Assembly (NCBI RefSeq): GCF_004834005.1
Contig: NZ_STFF01000001.1
Coordinates: 1,301,347-1,365,346, forward strand
Direction: 5' to 3'
Source of the DNA: Niastella caeni
GTDB lineage: Bacteria; Bacteroidota; Bacteroidia; Chitinophagales; Chitinophagaceae
Length of the DNA: 64,000 nucleotides
The notes under the pieces are model-generated. The model was not told the DNA's origin. It was given only the letters and a program-made list of their open reading frames with translations, and searched no databases. Positions 25,956 to 34,172 of the stretch are shown here, piece after piece. Each line of letters starts with the position of its first letter. Within the stretch, counting starts at the first letter, position 1. A program made the translations under genes and the position numbers.

Positions 25956-28355
25956 ATGAAACTATTCAACCATATAAAAATTTCAACTGTTTTGATCCTG
26001 GCATTTCTGGCATTGCATGCTGTGCAAAGCAATGCACAGGATGCGTTTTCGGGTATACCAGAACGATTCAAACAATATTGCAACAGGAACCAGCAGGAAA
26101 AACTGTATGTACATACTGATAAAAATTTTTACCTGGCAGGCGAACTGCTTTGGTTTAAAGTATACAATGTAGATGGCGCCTTATATCAACCAGTTGACCT
26201 GAGCAAAATAGCCTATATAGAAATTCTCAATAAAGAGAACAAACCGGTAATGCAAGCTAAAATAGCGTTGAAGAAAGGAAAAGGCAACGGTTCATTTTTT
26301 TTACCGGTATCAATAAATTCAGGCAATTATAAGTTGCGGGCGTACACCAACTGGATGAAAAATTTCAATGCAGCGTATTATTTTGAAAAGCCGGTGACCA
26401 TTGTAAATACATTAAAAACATTAACGCCACAAGCCGCAGATACAAGCAGTCGTTATCAGGTTGCGTTCTTTCCCGAAGGTGGTAACCTGGTAAAGGAAAC
26501 AAACAGTAAAGTAGCTTTCCAGGTTACCGGCCCTGCTGGTAAAGGAGTTGATTGCAAAGGCATCGTATTGACAGAAAACAATGATACCGTGGTAAGTTTT
26601 CAATCACTCAAATTTGGCATGGGGCATTTTATGTTCACGCCTGCCGGCACTCAACGCTACAAGGCATTGATCACCTTACCTGATGGCCGCATCATCACTG
26701 ACTATTTACCGGCCGCTTATGAACAGGGGTATGTAATGCAGTTAAACGAAGAAGGTGCCAATAATATCAAGGTAACGGTAACTGGCAAGACCATGCCTTC
26801 CCAACCGGTATTTCTTTTTGTGCATAGTCACCAGGTTATGCAGGTAGCCGAAACACAATCACTTGCAAATGGGGTGGCCACTTTTTTGATCGATAAAAAT
26901 AAACTGGCAGACGGCATTTCGAACATTACTATTTTTAACGCTCAACAACAACCGGTATGTGAGCGCCTGTACTTTAAGTACCCCACGCAGGAGCTACTTA
27001 TTACAGCCACCAGCAATGCACCAACATATGGAAGTCGTAAACGGGTGGCTATTTCTGTTAGTACCCAGCAATCCAAAGCACAAGCTGGCACGCCCGCAAA
27101 CCTGTCATTAGCCGTATACCGGCTCGATTCGCTGCAAACTGTTAATCCCAATTCTATATTTAGCTATTTATGGCTCACATCTGAACTTAGCGGTAATGTT
27201 GAATCACCGGCTTATTATTTTTCTTCGCCCGGTAATGCATTAAAAGAAGCCACTGACAACCTCATATTGGTGCATGGCTGGAGAAAATTCAATTGGGATT
27301 ATGTATTAAACGAAACCCGCCCTGCATTTGAATACGCACCTGAGTTCGACGGCCATATTATTACCTGCCAGGTAAAGAATAACATGAGCAATACTGCCAT
27401 TCCCAGAATGGATGCCTGGTTATCGATACCAGGTGTACAGTTGCAATTTTATAACGCTAAAACCAATAAAGAAGGGAAACTATATTTTGATGTAAGAGAT
27501 TATTACGGACAGAACGAGATCATTGTACAAACCGATGCACCCGATAGTAACTACCGGGTTGATGTATTGAACCCATTCTCGGAAAAATATACTAACCAGC
27601 CCCTGCCTACATTTGTTTTACCACCGGCTGCACAAGCAACACTCAACGAACAAAGCATTAGCATGCAGGTGCTCAACACATACGATGCGGGAAAATTAAG
27701 CCGGTTTCACGTACCACTGATAGATACAGTGCCTTTTTATGGAAAGCCATTTAAAAAGTACAAGCTCGATGATTATACCCGGTTTACCACTATGGAAGAA
27801 GTGTTGCGCGAGTATGTACCGGAAGTAGCTGTACGACGTTATGACGGTCAGTTGCACCTGAAAGTATTTGATTTCGAATCCCGGGATTTTCATACCTCCG
27901 ACCCGCTTATTTTATTAGATGGAGTAAAAGTAGATAATACCATCCTGTTGAAATACGACCCATTGAAAGTAAATAACCTGGAAGTGGTAACCAATAAGTA
28001 TATCAAAGGAGAATTTATTTATTTGGGCATTGTAAATTTTACCACCTATCATGGCGATATGCAAGACCTTAAACTTGATTCGAAGGCCGTAATTCTGGAT
28101 TATGAGGGTTTACAGCTAAAGCGGGAGTTTTACTCACCCGTATACAAAACCGAACAGCAAGCTGCCAGCCGTTTGCCTGATTTCAGAAATCTTTTGTATT
28201 GGTCGTCAGACGTGCAGACCGATGCCAGTGGACAGGCGACCGTTGAATTTTATACGAGTGACAGGAAAGGGAAATATGTAGCTGTTTTACAGGGCATGAA
28301 CGACGTGGGTTATGCTGGCAGCCATTATTTTACGTTTGAGGTAATGGATAAATAA
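25956..28355 (+). CDS. Large MG2/alpha-2-macroglobulin-like exported protein with plug-like region
   Basis: A 799-residue protein with a signal peptide (ISTVLILAFLALHAVQSNAQ). Near the start EKLYVHTDKNFYLAGELLWF matches the MG2-type beta-sandwich of alpha-2-macroglobulin-like proteins in Bacteroidota. Several similar domains follow. Around residues 620-690 a plug-like module (DPLILLDGVKV, LKVNNLEVVTNKYIKGEFIY) recalls TonB-receptor plugs, and the C-terminus has a further sandwich (DASGQATVEFYTSDRKGKYV). There is no thioester motif. It closes the four-gene operon and may act in the periplasm with the receptor. The precise role is unknown. Confidence 0.85.
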   Translation: MKLFNHIKISTVLILAFLALHAVQSNAQDAFSGIPERFKQYCNRNQQEKLYVHTDKNFYLAGELLWFKVYNVDGALYQPVDLSKIAYIEILNKENKPVMQAKIALKKGKGNGSFFLPVSINSGNYKLRAYTNWMKNFNAAYYFEKPVTIVNTLKTLTPQAADTSSRYQVAFFPEGGNLVKETNSKVAFQVTGPAGKGVDCKGIVLTENNDTVVSFQSLKFGMGHFMFTPAGTQRYKALITLPDGRIITDYLPAAYEQGYVMQLNEEGANNIKVTVTGKTMPSQPVFLFVHSHQVMQVAETQSLANGVATFLIDKNKLADGISNITIFNAQQQPVCERLYFKYPTQELLITATSNAPTYGSRKRVAISVSTQQSKAQAGTPANLSLAVYRLDSLQTVNPNSIFSYLWLTSELSGNVESPAYYFSSPGNALKEATDNLILVHGWRKFNWDYVLNETRPAFEYAPEFDGHIITCQVKNNMSNTAIPRMDAWLSIPGVQLQFYNAKTNKEGKLYFDVRDYYGQNEIIVQTDAPDSNYRVDVLNPFSEKYTNQPLPTFVLPPAAQATLNEQSISMQVLNTYDAGKLSRFHVPLIDTVPFYGKPFKKYKLDDYTRFTTMEEVLREYVPEVAVRRYDGQLHLKVFDFESRDFHTSDPLILLDGVKVDNTILLKYDPLKVNNLEVVTNKYIKGEFIYLGIVNFTTYHGDMQDLKLDSKAVILDYEGLQLKREFYSPVYKTEQQAASRLPDFRNLLYWSSDVQTDASGQATVEFYTSDRKGKYVAVLQGMNDVGYAGSHYFTFEVMDK

Positions 28356-28519
28356 AAATATAGGGTACGGACCGGTACTTAAGAGACGCAGGAATCCCCC
28401 TTACCTAAACATACATCTAAAAGCTAGCCATATATAACCGTCTTTAATTATTATTTATTGGGCCTATGAAAATGTGAAGAAACGCGCACTAAGAAAGACT
28501 GCATCAAAATGCAAAGTAT

Positions 28520-28798
28520 TTATATATCCGTTCTTTGATTAATTAAAAAAACGGCTTCTACCAATGCTTCCATCTTTTCATAAAAGTAGATATGGTCATT
28601 GCGTTGCTGGCCTTCCTGGGAAATACTTCGGCTGCTGCTTACAACTTCTATCATCCAGTTCCACAAAATTTGCCTGACTTCCTGTAAATGATAGCATTCG
28701 AAGAAATTTTCAATGGCTAGTCGTGGATTCTTTAATTCTTCCTCACTTAGCCGAAGGGGTTGATTATGCCATTCTGGATGGTTATTAAGGGACCGCAT
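28520..28798 (-). CDS. Small conserved-looking protein of unknown function
   Basis: A 92-residue acidic, helical protein with no signal peptide, hence probably cytoplasmic. Visible parts are LRLSEEELKNPRLAIENFFE, LQEVRQILWNWMIEVVSS and HIYFYEKMEALVEAVFLI. Start at 28798 (MRSLNNHPEW) is preferred over an in-frame start at 28861, which adds a hydrophobic, poor-looking stretch. It is divergent from the XRE regulator and shares its ~185 bp upstream region. I cannot assign a family or role. Confidence 0.65.
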   Translation of the reverse strand: MRSLNNHPEWHNQPLRLSEEELKNPRLAIENFFECYHLQEVRQILWNWMIEVVSSSRSISQEGQQRNDHIYFYEKMEALVEAVFLINQRTDI

Positions 28799-28984
28799 AA
28801 CAAGTAAGTTAAAGGTGAAGGAATAATCAAAAAAACCGGTAAACGTCCTGAAAACAAACACGTCTTACCGTTGCAATCCCCTGATAATGCTTAAACGAAG
28901 ATAAGAATTATTTTAATATGATGTACTATATCACAGCCGAAAAATTAAAAAAAAATTTCATCTTAACCTTCTAATACTACACCA

Positions 28985-29203
28985 TTGGCTGCTAACCATC
29001 AGATATTGAAAACGTTCGGCGCAAACCTGCGTCACTTCAGAAATGAAAAGGGATTAAGCCAGCGCGATTTGTATGCGCTTTGTAATATTGACAATGCCGA
29101 AATAAGCAGAATGGAAAACGGCGAGGTAAATGTTACACTCAACACACTGGCTCAGTTAGCCGAAGCATTGGATATTCCTGAATACATGCTTTTAAAACAG
29201 TAA
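28985..29203 (+). CDS. Small XRE-family (Cro/C1-type) HTH regulator
   Basis: A 72-residue single-domain regulator. The five-helix HTH_3 fold is complete: LKTFGANLRHFRNEKGLSQR, DLYALCNIDNAEISRMENGE and LAQLAEALDIPEYMLLKQ. There is no sensor domain. The start is TTG at 28985, because no in-frame ATG precedes it. It could regulate itself and the divergent 92-residue protein gene. It is not visibly part of a toxin-antitoxin pair. Confidence 0.8.
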   Translation: MAANHQILKTFGANLRHFRNEKGLSQRDLYALCNIDNAEISRMENGEVNVTLNTLAQLAEALDIPEYMLLKQ

Positions 29204-29251
29204 TATCCCCTTTTATTGGAGGAAGCACAGGCGCAAACATTCCTTAAATAA

Positions 29252-29278
29252 AGCATCCCCCGTAAAACGAGGGATGCT
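29252..29278 (-). terminator. Hairpin terminator, minus-strand polarity
   Basis: AGCATCCC (29252-29259) pairs with GGGATGCT (29271-29278), extended by two inner G-C pairs. On the minus strand it is followed by TTATTT and lies directly after the 32-residue minus-strand ORF, so it fits that gene better than the plus-strand XRE gene. Confidence 0.65.
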
Positions 29279-29284
29279 GGTAAT

Positions 29285-29383
29285 TTAATGTACCTGTAAA
29301 GGAGTTCGTATTGGTTTTTTCAGATATTGGATATGGATAACCTTTTTAACAGGTTCCTGGGTAAACAATGCGATTTCGTTCAT
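29285..29383 (-). CDS. Candidate small protein (32 aa) with own promoter element and terminator
   Basis: An ATG at 29383 opens a 32-codon frame, MNEIALFTQEPVKKVIHIQY followed by a basic tail ending PLQVH, and TAA at 29285-29287. A -7 element TAatTTTG stands on the minus strand at 29436-29443, ~50 nt upstream, and a hairpin with T-rich tail follows the stop by 7 nt. The frame thus looks like a compact transcription unit filling an otherwise empty 367-bp gap. No Shine-Dalgarno is seen. The peptide is basic with no membrane segment. Function is unknown, and it could instead be a small RNA. Confidence 0.45.
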   Translation of the reverse strand: MNEIALFTQEPVKKVIHIQYLKKPIRTPLQVH

Positions 29384-29570
29384 AAGATACCGTTTTAAAA
29401 ACGGGGCCTGTTTCGAAGGGTATTGGATTGTCATCCAAAATTACTCTGCAAATAACAGGTTCCTGCTTCTTGCGGCACTCAATTCAATAAAATGATCAAT
29501 ATGTTTACAGGCTACTAAGGGTTTTCTGTAATAATGTAGATAAATGAAAAGTTTCGGTGTTGTTACGGCG

Positions 29571-30113
29571 TTATACAGCCTTTTTCAATAAATTTTCTGC
29601 AGCCCATTGCTGTACCTTAGGAAAAGCAATATTGAACCAGGAAGTATATTTTTGGGGATGCGATAATAGGGTGGCTTCTATTTCTGCAAGACTTTTATAA
29701 CAATAATCTTTTACTTCCATGGGGTCGGGTGACATCCTGCCTTCATACATCCCAATAAAAACATGGTCAAATTCATGCTCTGTTAATCCATGTTCAAATT
29801 CACACTGGTATACAAAATCGAAGATCTTCTCCAGTAAAGTAGTAAACCCCATTTCTTCGTTCAAGCGGCGGGTGGCAGCCTGCAAGGTATCTTCGCCGGG
29901 CGCCGGGTGACTGCAACAGGTATTGGTCCATAACCCTCCGCTATGGTATTTTCCCATTGCCCGTTGCTGCAATAACATTTCTCCTTTACTATTAAAAATA
30001 AAAATGCTAAATGCGCGATGCAACACGGCTTTACGATGTGCCTCCATCTTTTCCATAGTGCCGATGGGTTCATCCTGTGCATTTACCAATATCACGTCGG
30101 TTACTTTACTCAT
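29571..30113 (-). CDS. idi: Isopentenyl-diphosphate delta-isomerase, type 1
   Basis: A 180-residue Nudix-fold enzyme interconverting isopentenyl and dimethylallyl diphosphate, the starter of isoprenoid synthesis (quinones, carotenoids, undecaprenyl carriers). Signature pieces are LLQQRAMGKYHSGGLWTNTC, with catalytic Cys in NTCCSHPAPGED, and the Nudix-like RRLNEEMGF with the catalytic Glu further on in CEFEHGLTEHEFDHVF. The length matches type 1 Idi. It lies near an ECF sigma factor and a CarH-like B12 regulator on the same strand, a context that suggests link to carotenoid synthesis, although no crt gene is visible here. Confidence 0.95.
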   Translation of the reverse strand: MSKVTDVILVNAQDEPIGTMEKMEAHRKAVLHRAFSIFIFNSKGEMLLQQRAMGKYHSGGLWTNTCCSHPAPGEDTLQAATRRLNEEMGFTTLLEKIFDFVYQCEFEHGLTEHEFDHVFIGMYEGRMSPDPMEVKDYCYKSLAEIEATLLSHPQKYTSWFNIAFPKVQQWAAENLLKKAV

Positions 30114-30318
30114 GATACAAAGTTGCTAAATAATCATGGTGTTACCATACCTGGTAATACAAAATCCTGCTCTCAACCCGGTTAGCCAAAAATGGCGGCC
30201 AAACCAGGCTTATTGAATTTAAGAAATTCAATACAATAAGGGAGGTAAAAGAAAGTACGACCAGGAATCGATTATGGTAATACTGTACCGGTTTAAAGAT
30301 TTAGAAATTGGTAAACTA

Positions 30319-30819
30319 CTAATGCCGTTCTATTTGTGTTTTTAACAGTTTACGGGCAAAGTGAATGCGACTTTTAATAGTGCCCAAAGGCTCACCAAGC
30401 ATATCTGCAATTTCATGGTATTTAAAACCATCAAAGTACAACAGAAAAGGGTTTCTGAATATCTGGGGCAGGTTATGAATAGCTTCCTGAATATCTTTCA
30501 GCCGCAAATTTGATTCGGCGTTATTAGCAACAACACTCTGGGTTTGATTGATCAGAAAATCATTAGGAGTACTATCAAATATAGTATTCTGTTTAACTTT
30601 TCTCCGATAATTGTTAATAAAGATATTGCGCATGATAGTATACAGCCACGCCTTGATATTTGTGCCTACACTATACTTGTCTTTGTTGGCCAATGCACGA
30701 AACAGCGTTTCCTGGAACAGGTCTTTCGCAGCCTCTGAGTCTCTCGTCAACGTTATTGCAAACGGCTTTAAAAACTCCGCATTGTTCACCAGCATTTGAT
30801 TAAATTCAACCGTCGACAT
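30319..30819 (-). CDS. ECF-type RNA polymerase sigma factor
   Basis: A 166-residue sigma-70 family factor. Region 2 is AAKDLFQETLFRALANKDKY and NIKAWLYTIMRNIFINNYRR. Region 4 is IQEAIHNLPQIFRNPFLLYF and YHEIADMLGEPLGTIKSRIH. The start at 30819 (MSTVEFNQML) is preferred: a longer frame to 30963 would add 48 hydrophobic residues unlike any sigma factor and would overlap the promoter element TAaaTTTG (minus strand, 30847-30854). There is no adjacent anti-sigma gene. Together with the upstream MerR/B12 regulator it resembles light-responsive regulator-sigma pairs of Bacteroidota. Confidence 0.92.
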   Translation of the reverse strand: MSTVEFNQMLVNNAEFLKPFAITLTRDSEAAKDLFQETLFRALANKDKYSVGTNIKAWLYTIMRNIFINNYRRKVKQNTIFDSTPNDFLINQTQSVVANNAESNLRLKDIQEAIHNLPQIFRNPFLLYFDGFKYHEIADMLGEPLGTIKSRIHFARKLLKTQIERH

Positions 30820-30846
30820 AAAAAAGTTGTTTAAATAATTACAGTA

Positions 30847-30854
30847 CAAATTTA
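30847..30854 (-). promoter_or_regulatory. -7 promoter element of the ECF sigma gene
   Basis: TAaaTTTG on the minus strand stands ~28 nt before the chosen start (30819), matching the Bacteroidota -7 consensus TAnnTTTG. It supports the shorter sigma-factor start. A good -33 element was not seen. Confidence 0.5.
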
Positions 30855-31101
30855 AACATAAACTACTTAAGGGAAAAATCCGGGCAATTAATAATTCTAT
30901 AATAAAATATCGAACCAGCCCGACCACCTGCCCCTGGCTTTTGGCGGCTTTCACCTTTTCCACCGGTTGGTGAATATGGCATTGAACGATGGTTAAGACA
31001 TCGCAGAAAGAATCATCCCCTATTAGATTGACGGTTAATTGGTAGAAATATTTGTTAAGAAAATCTAAAATCAGCCAGGAAAGAATACATTAAACAAATA
31101 A

Positions 31102-31980
31102 CTAAAGTATTGCAATAAACTCCAATACTTCGGCTAAAGAGCGCTTTAGCAGAACACGTGCGGGTAATTTCTTAAGATTACAATTGGTTAACTGGCCTGA
31201 AATAATGATTTGTACCTGTGGAGCGTGTTGATGGATCCTGGAGAGAAATTTTTCAAAATTAAAATTGCCGGCAATACAGGTGAGGTGGGTATACAGGTAA
31301 TCGGGTTGTTTACAACTGGTAATAAATTCAAGGTCGTGAAAAGGCACATTGGCTCCCAGGTATATTACCTGCACACCGCGGCTTTTTAGTAAATAGTAGG
31401 TATACAGCAAACCCAATTCATGGTATTCGCCCTCAGGCAAAAAGAGGATCACTTTTTTGTTCACCGAAATATGCGAAACCACACTTTCTATTCCCACAAT
31501 TAATTTTTGCCTGATGATATTGGTAACCACATGTTCCTGGGCCGGGTGAATATGGCTGGCCTGCCATAATATGCCTATTTTATCGAGAAATGGAAAAATG
31601 AGAAAACTGATGGTTTTGTCTATGCCCTTTGCCATGATGTAATTATCCAGCACATCTTCAAATTTCTCCAGGTCAAGATCGATCATGTATTGCAACAGGT
31701 CGTTCACCAGTCGTTCCTGTTGCGCTTCTGCATGAGAAAGGGACACGATTTTTTCCCGCACTTCCTGCGAACTCATTTTATCGATATGGGAAATTTTATA
31801 CCCGTATTTATTAAGCAGGGCAATATTGAGCACTATTTTCAATTCTTCATTGGTGTAATAGCGGATATTGGTGGAAGTTCGTTGCGGGCGCAAAAAGGAA
31901 TAGCGTTGCTCCCAAATACGAATTGTATGGGCTTTAATACCAGAAAGATTTTCCAGGTCCTTTATGGTAAACGCATTCAT
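31102..31980 (-). CDS. MerR-family regulator with B12-binding domain (CarH/LitR-like)
   Basis: A 292-residue regulator. The N-terminal MerR DNA-binding domain has FTIKDLENLSGIKAHTIRIW and RPQRTSTNIRYYT. The four-helix bundle contains the W-x9-EH motif (W139, E149, H150). The Rossmann-type cobalamin domain has E185-x-H187-x-x-G190 in LPEGEYHELG, with H187 as predicted lower cobalt ligand. This is the CarH/CarA/LitR architecture in which adenosylcobalamin tetramers repress carotenoid genes in the dark. The residue after W139 is Gln, whereas Thermus CarH has His132 there, so the light-driven bis-His state may be absent or different. Confidence 0.9.
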   Translation of the reverse strand: MNAFTIKDLENLSGIKAHTIRIWEQRYSFLRPQRTSTNIRYYTNEELKIVLNIALLNKYGYKISHIDKMSSQEVREKIVSLSHAEAQQERLVNDLLQYMIDLDLEKFEDVLDNYIMAKGIDKTISFLIFPFLDKIGILWQASHIHPAQEHVVTNIIRQKLIVGIESVVSHISVNKKVILFLPEGEYHELGLLYTYYLLKSRGVQVIYLGANVPFHDLEFITSCKQPDYLYTHLTCIAGNFNFEKFLSRIHQHAPQVQIIISGQLTNCNLKKLPARVLLKRSLAEVLEFIAIL

Positions 31981-32139
31981 ATACAGTTAACTACAAAGTG
32001 CAATATTAAATTGTTTAAGCATACAGAAAGAAAGCTTAAACCAATAATTGCTATTTTTTTTGAGTTAAGCATAAAGAATACATTTACAATGGCTTATCCT
32101 ACACCAAAGTAAAGCAAGCTAATGCAAATTATGAACACG

Positions 32140-33048
32140 CTAAGCAACTTTTCTTTTCGCTTCGGCAGTAAGGACCAGTAAAGGTCTTTTCCGGGAAACA
32201 AAGCTGGAAAAATATATTTTGATTTTCTCGCGGTTGTTACGAACGTAATTGCGGATGACCACCAGAAGAAGCAGCCAATATATACAAATTGTCACTTCGA
32301 ACAGAATATGGAATTTTCTTAACATATAGGTCCGGAATGAAAAACTGTTTGCCATTTCTCTACCCATAGCCAAACTCAGGATATTTCTTATCATTGGCAT
32401 CACAACCGGCACCTTATCCCAATTTGTATATCGTACCCCTGCATAACTATACCTGCTGTCGTAGTTGGCTGGCGTTTGTGTACGGTAGAAATTCCAATTG
32501 TTTTGCACATCATTAAAACTGGCCATGCGGCCGTCTGCCCGCTTAAAATACAAATCGTAAGAACCATCCATTACAACCCAGCCCTTTGATGTTTTTGCCT
32601 CAACCAGAATATGCCCGCCATAATTGCCTTCTACCTGCATTTGAGCAATGCGATTGGGAATTTTTAATTCATTCAACAAGCGACTTAAGATATAAGCATA
32701 ACTACCACATGCACCATTATTGGTCATTAAATCGTACGTAACCGGATGAATGATGGAAGATTTAATTGAATGGAATTCTCTGTTCCTAAAAATAGCAGCG
32801 CGGTTTTCTCCCAGCGAATAGGTAAGATGTAAACTATTTAGTAGAAGTGCCTCTTCGCTATTTTTTGCACCAGCTGACTTATCCTTAACATAACCGGCAA
32901 GGGTTTCAAAAAGTGTTCTTTCATACGAGTCTTCCGTATAAAAATAAAGAAGGGAGGCAAGAAGAAACCCATTGATAAACACCAGGGCATAACGGGAATG
33001 GAAGATCTTGCCTGTAAATTTGGCAAAACTTTTTCTTAACGCTTTCAA
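32140..33048 (-). CDS. Membrane-anchored transglutaminase-like protein
   Basis: A 302-residue protein with an N-terminal membrane segment (ALVFINGFLLASLLYFYT, 21-38) and a second near residues 250-270 (VTICIYWLLLLVVI), followed by a basic tail. Between them is a transglutaminase-like domain with a possible Cys-His-Asp triad: C114 in NNGACGSYAY, H146 in NYGGHILVEA and D161 in WVVMDGSYDLYF. Such domains act as cysteine peptidases, amidases or acyl/amide-forming enzymes. It follows the exopolysaccharide cluster on the same strand, after a 344-bp AT-rich gap. It may process or anchor a polymer or protein at the membrane; this is inference. Confidence 0.75.
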   Translation of the reverse strand: MKALRKSFAKFTGKIFHSRYALVFINGFLLASLLYFYTEDSYERTLFETLAGYVKDKSAGAKNSEEALLLNSLHLTYSLGENRAAIFRNREFHSIKSSIIHPVTYDLMTNNGACGSYAYILSRLLNELKIPNRIAQMQVEGNYGGHILVEAKTSKGWVVMDGSYDLYFKRADGRMASFNDVQNNWNFYRTQTPANYDSRYSYAGVRYTNWDKVPVVMPMIRNILSLAMGREMANSFSFRTYMLRKFHILFEVTICIYWLLLLVVIRNYVRNNREKIKIYFSSFVSRKRPLLVLTAEAKRKVA

Positions 33049-33392
33049 ACCTTATGACTTTAGGGGTAAACAAAAAATAGCATGGCTTAAGCATACCATT
33101 CATTTATTTTTCCTAGGATATGAAAGATTAGGCAACTAATATTACCAGACTTCTATTGGATTGAAAAGTTTAACGCAAAAGTATGGTTTTTCACAAAAAA
33201 TACTTTTTACTCACACAATAAAAAATATTTTTGTTTTTCAATTACCCAATTACCATCTACACATTACTGATAGAAATAATAACAATTATTAAATCGATGG
33301 CTTATAGTTAAGATTATAAGCTAATTATTATTGCTTTTAACTATACATGATTCAGGTAATTAAATTTTCAAAAAAAAGGCAGCGGAAATTGA
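33049..33392. other. AT-rich gap at the end of the exopolysaccharide cluster
   Basis: No gene is visible. A weak AT-rich hairpin GCTTATA/TATAAGC (33300-33306 with 33315-33321) lies within it. The region probably holds the 3' end of the long minus-strand operon and the promoter of the transglutaminase-like gene. No clear terminator could be identified. Confidence 0.4.
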
Positions 33393-34136
33393 TTACAAAG
33401 AAGGATTTAACAGCATTCCACTGTCGAGAAGGGAATTAACCGGCTCCATAATATTATTGCCGGCCGATTGAAGTGTATGAAGGTGGCGGAAATGATGGCA
33501 ATCTGTTCCTAACAGGTTTATATATTTCTTGCCCAGCAGGTAGTGGGCCAATTGCAAAGAAGCTTTTCCATAATAACCGGTGAGCGACAGAATATTCAAT
33601 TGAAAATAACAACCGGCATTTTTCAGCTCGTCGTACCACCGTTTGTCGCTCATAAAATACAAGTACCGTTCAGGATGCGCCAGCACCGGCTGGTATCCCT
33701 TCAATTGCATGTTGAACAGTTTGTCTTTAAAATTAAGTGGTGTAGTTACAAAAGAAAATTCCACCAATACCCAGTTTTCGTGCAGCGTAAGTAAAGGGGT
33801 ATTGCTTTGCAGCAACTCATCAAAATGTTCGTCCAGGAAATATTCAGCGGCTGCTTTAACTGGTACGTCGGAGTTATTTTGTTGCAGTGCAAGTTGTAAT
33901 TCCTGATGTGCGGCGCCAATGGAGGCGGCGTCATTCTTATACATATCCCACAAAATATGCGGGGTGGTTATAAATTTCCGGTACCCCAGTTCCTGCAAAC
34001 CGGCGATCAGTTGCAGGGAGGTTTCTGCATCTGGAGATCCGTCGTCAATGCCGGGTAACAAATGCGAATGCATATCGGTGCCGAGGCTACTCAGATCAAC
34101 ACGCGCTCTTTTCTTTTTTTTAAAAATAGAAAACAT
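33393..34136 (-). CDS. CpsB/YwqE-type tyrosine-protein phosphatase (PHP fold)
   Basis: A 247-residue metal-dependent phosphatase of the PHP superfamily. Metal ligands are seen in DMHSHLLPGIDDGS near the N-terminus, in the central TTPHIL and AHPERY, and in the final GTDCHHF. Members remove phosphate from the tyrosine-rich tails of Wzc-type copolymerases and so control chain length and export of capsular or exopolysaccharide. It is the last gene of the long minus-strand cluster and lies just after the GDP-fucose synthase. The partner Wzc kinase is not in the window. Confidence 0.93.
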   Translation of the reverse strand: MFSIFKKKKRARVDLSSLGTDMHSHLLPGIDDGSPDAETSLQLIAGLQELGYRKFITTPHILWDMYKNDAASIGAAHQELQLALQQNNSDVPVKAAAEYFLDEHFDELLQSNTPLLTLHENWVLVEFSFVTTPLNFKDKLFNMQLKGYQPVLAHPERYLYFMSDKRWYDELKNAGCYFQLNILSLTGYYGKASLQLAHYLLGKKYINLLGTDCHHFRHLHTLQSAGNNIMEPVNSLLDSGMLLNPSL

Positions 34137-34172
34137 GACAAATTCCTTATAAGAATGATACCGGCAGCAAAG

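Noticed and set aside
28520-29203. Toxin-antitoxin pair made of the 92-residue protein and the XRE regulator
   Set aside because: The genes are divergent rather than co-transcribed, and the 92-residue protein shows no toxin-family motif.
30820-30963. N-terminal extension of the ECF sigma factor to 30963
   Set aside because: The added 48 residues are hydrophobic and unlike sigma factors, and the -7 promoter element lies inside them.
33300-33321. Terminator of the exopolysaccharide operon
   Set aside because: The hairpin is short, fully AT-rich apart from its base, and not followed by a clear T-run in the operon's direction.
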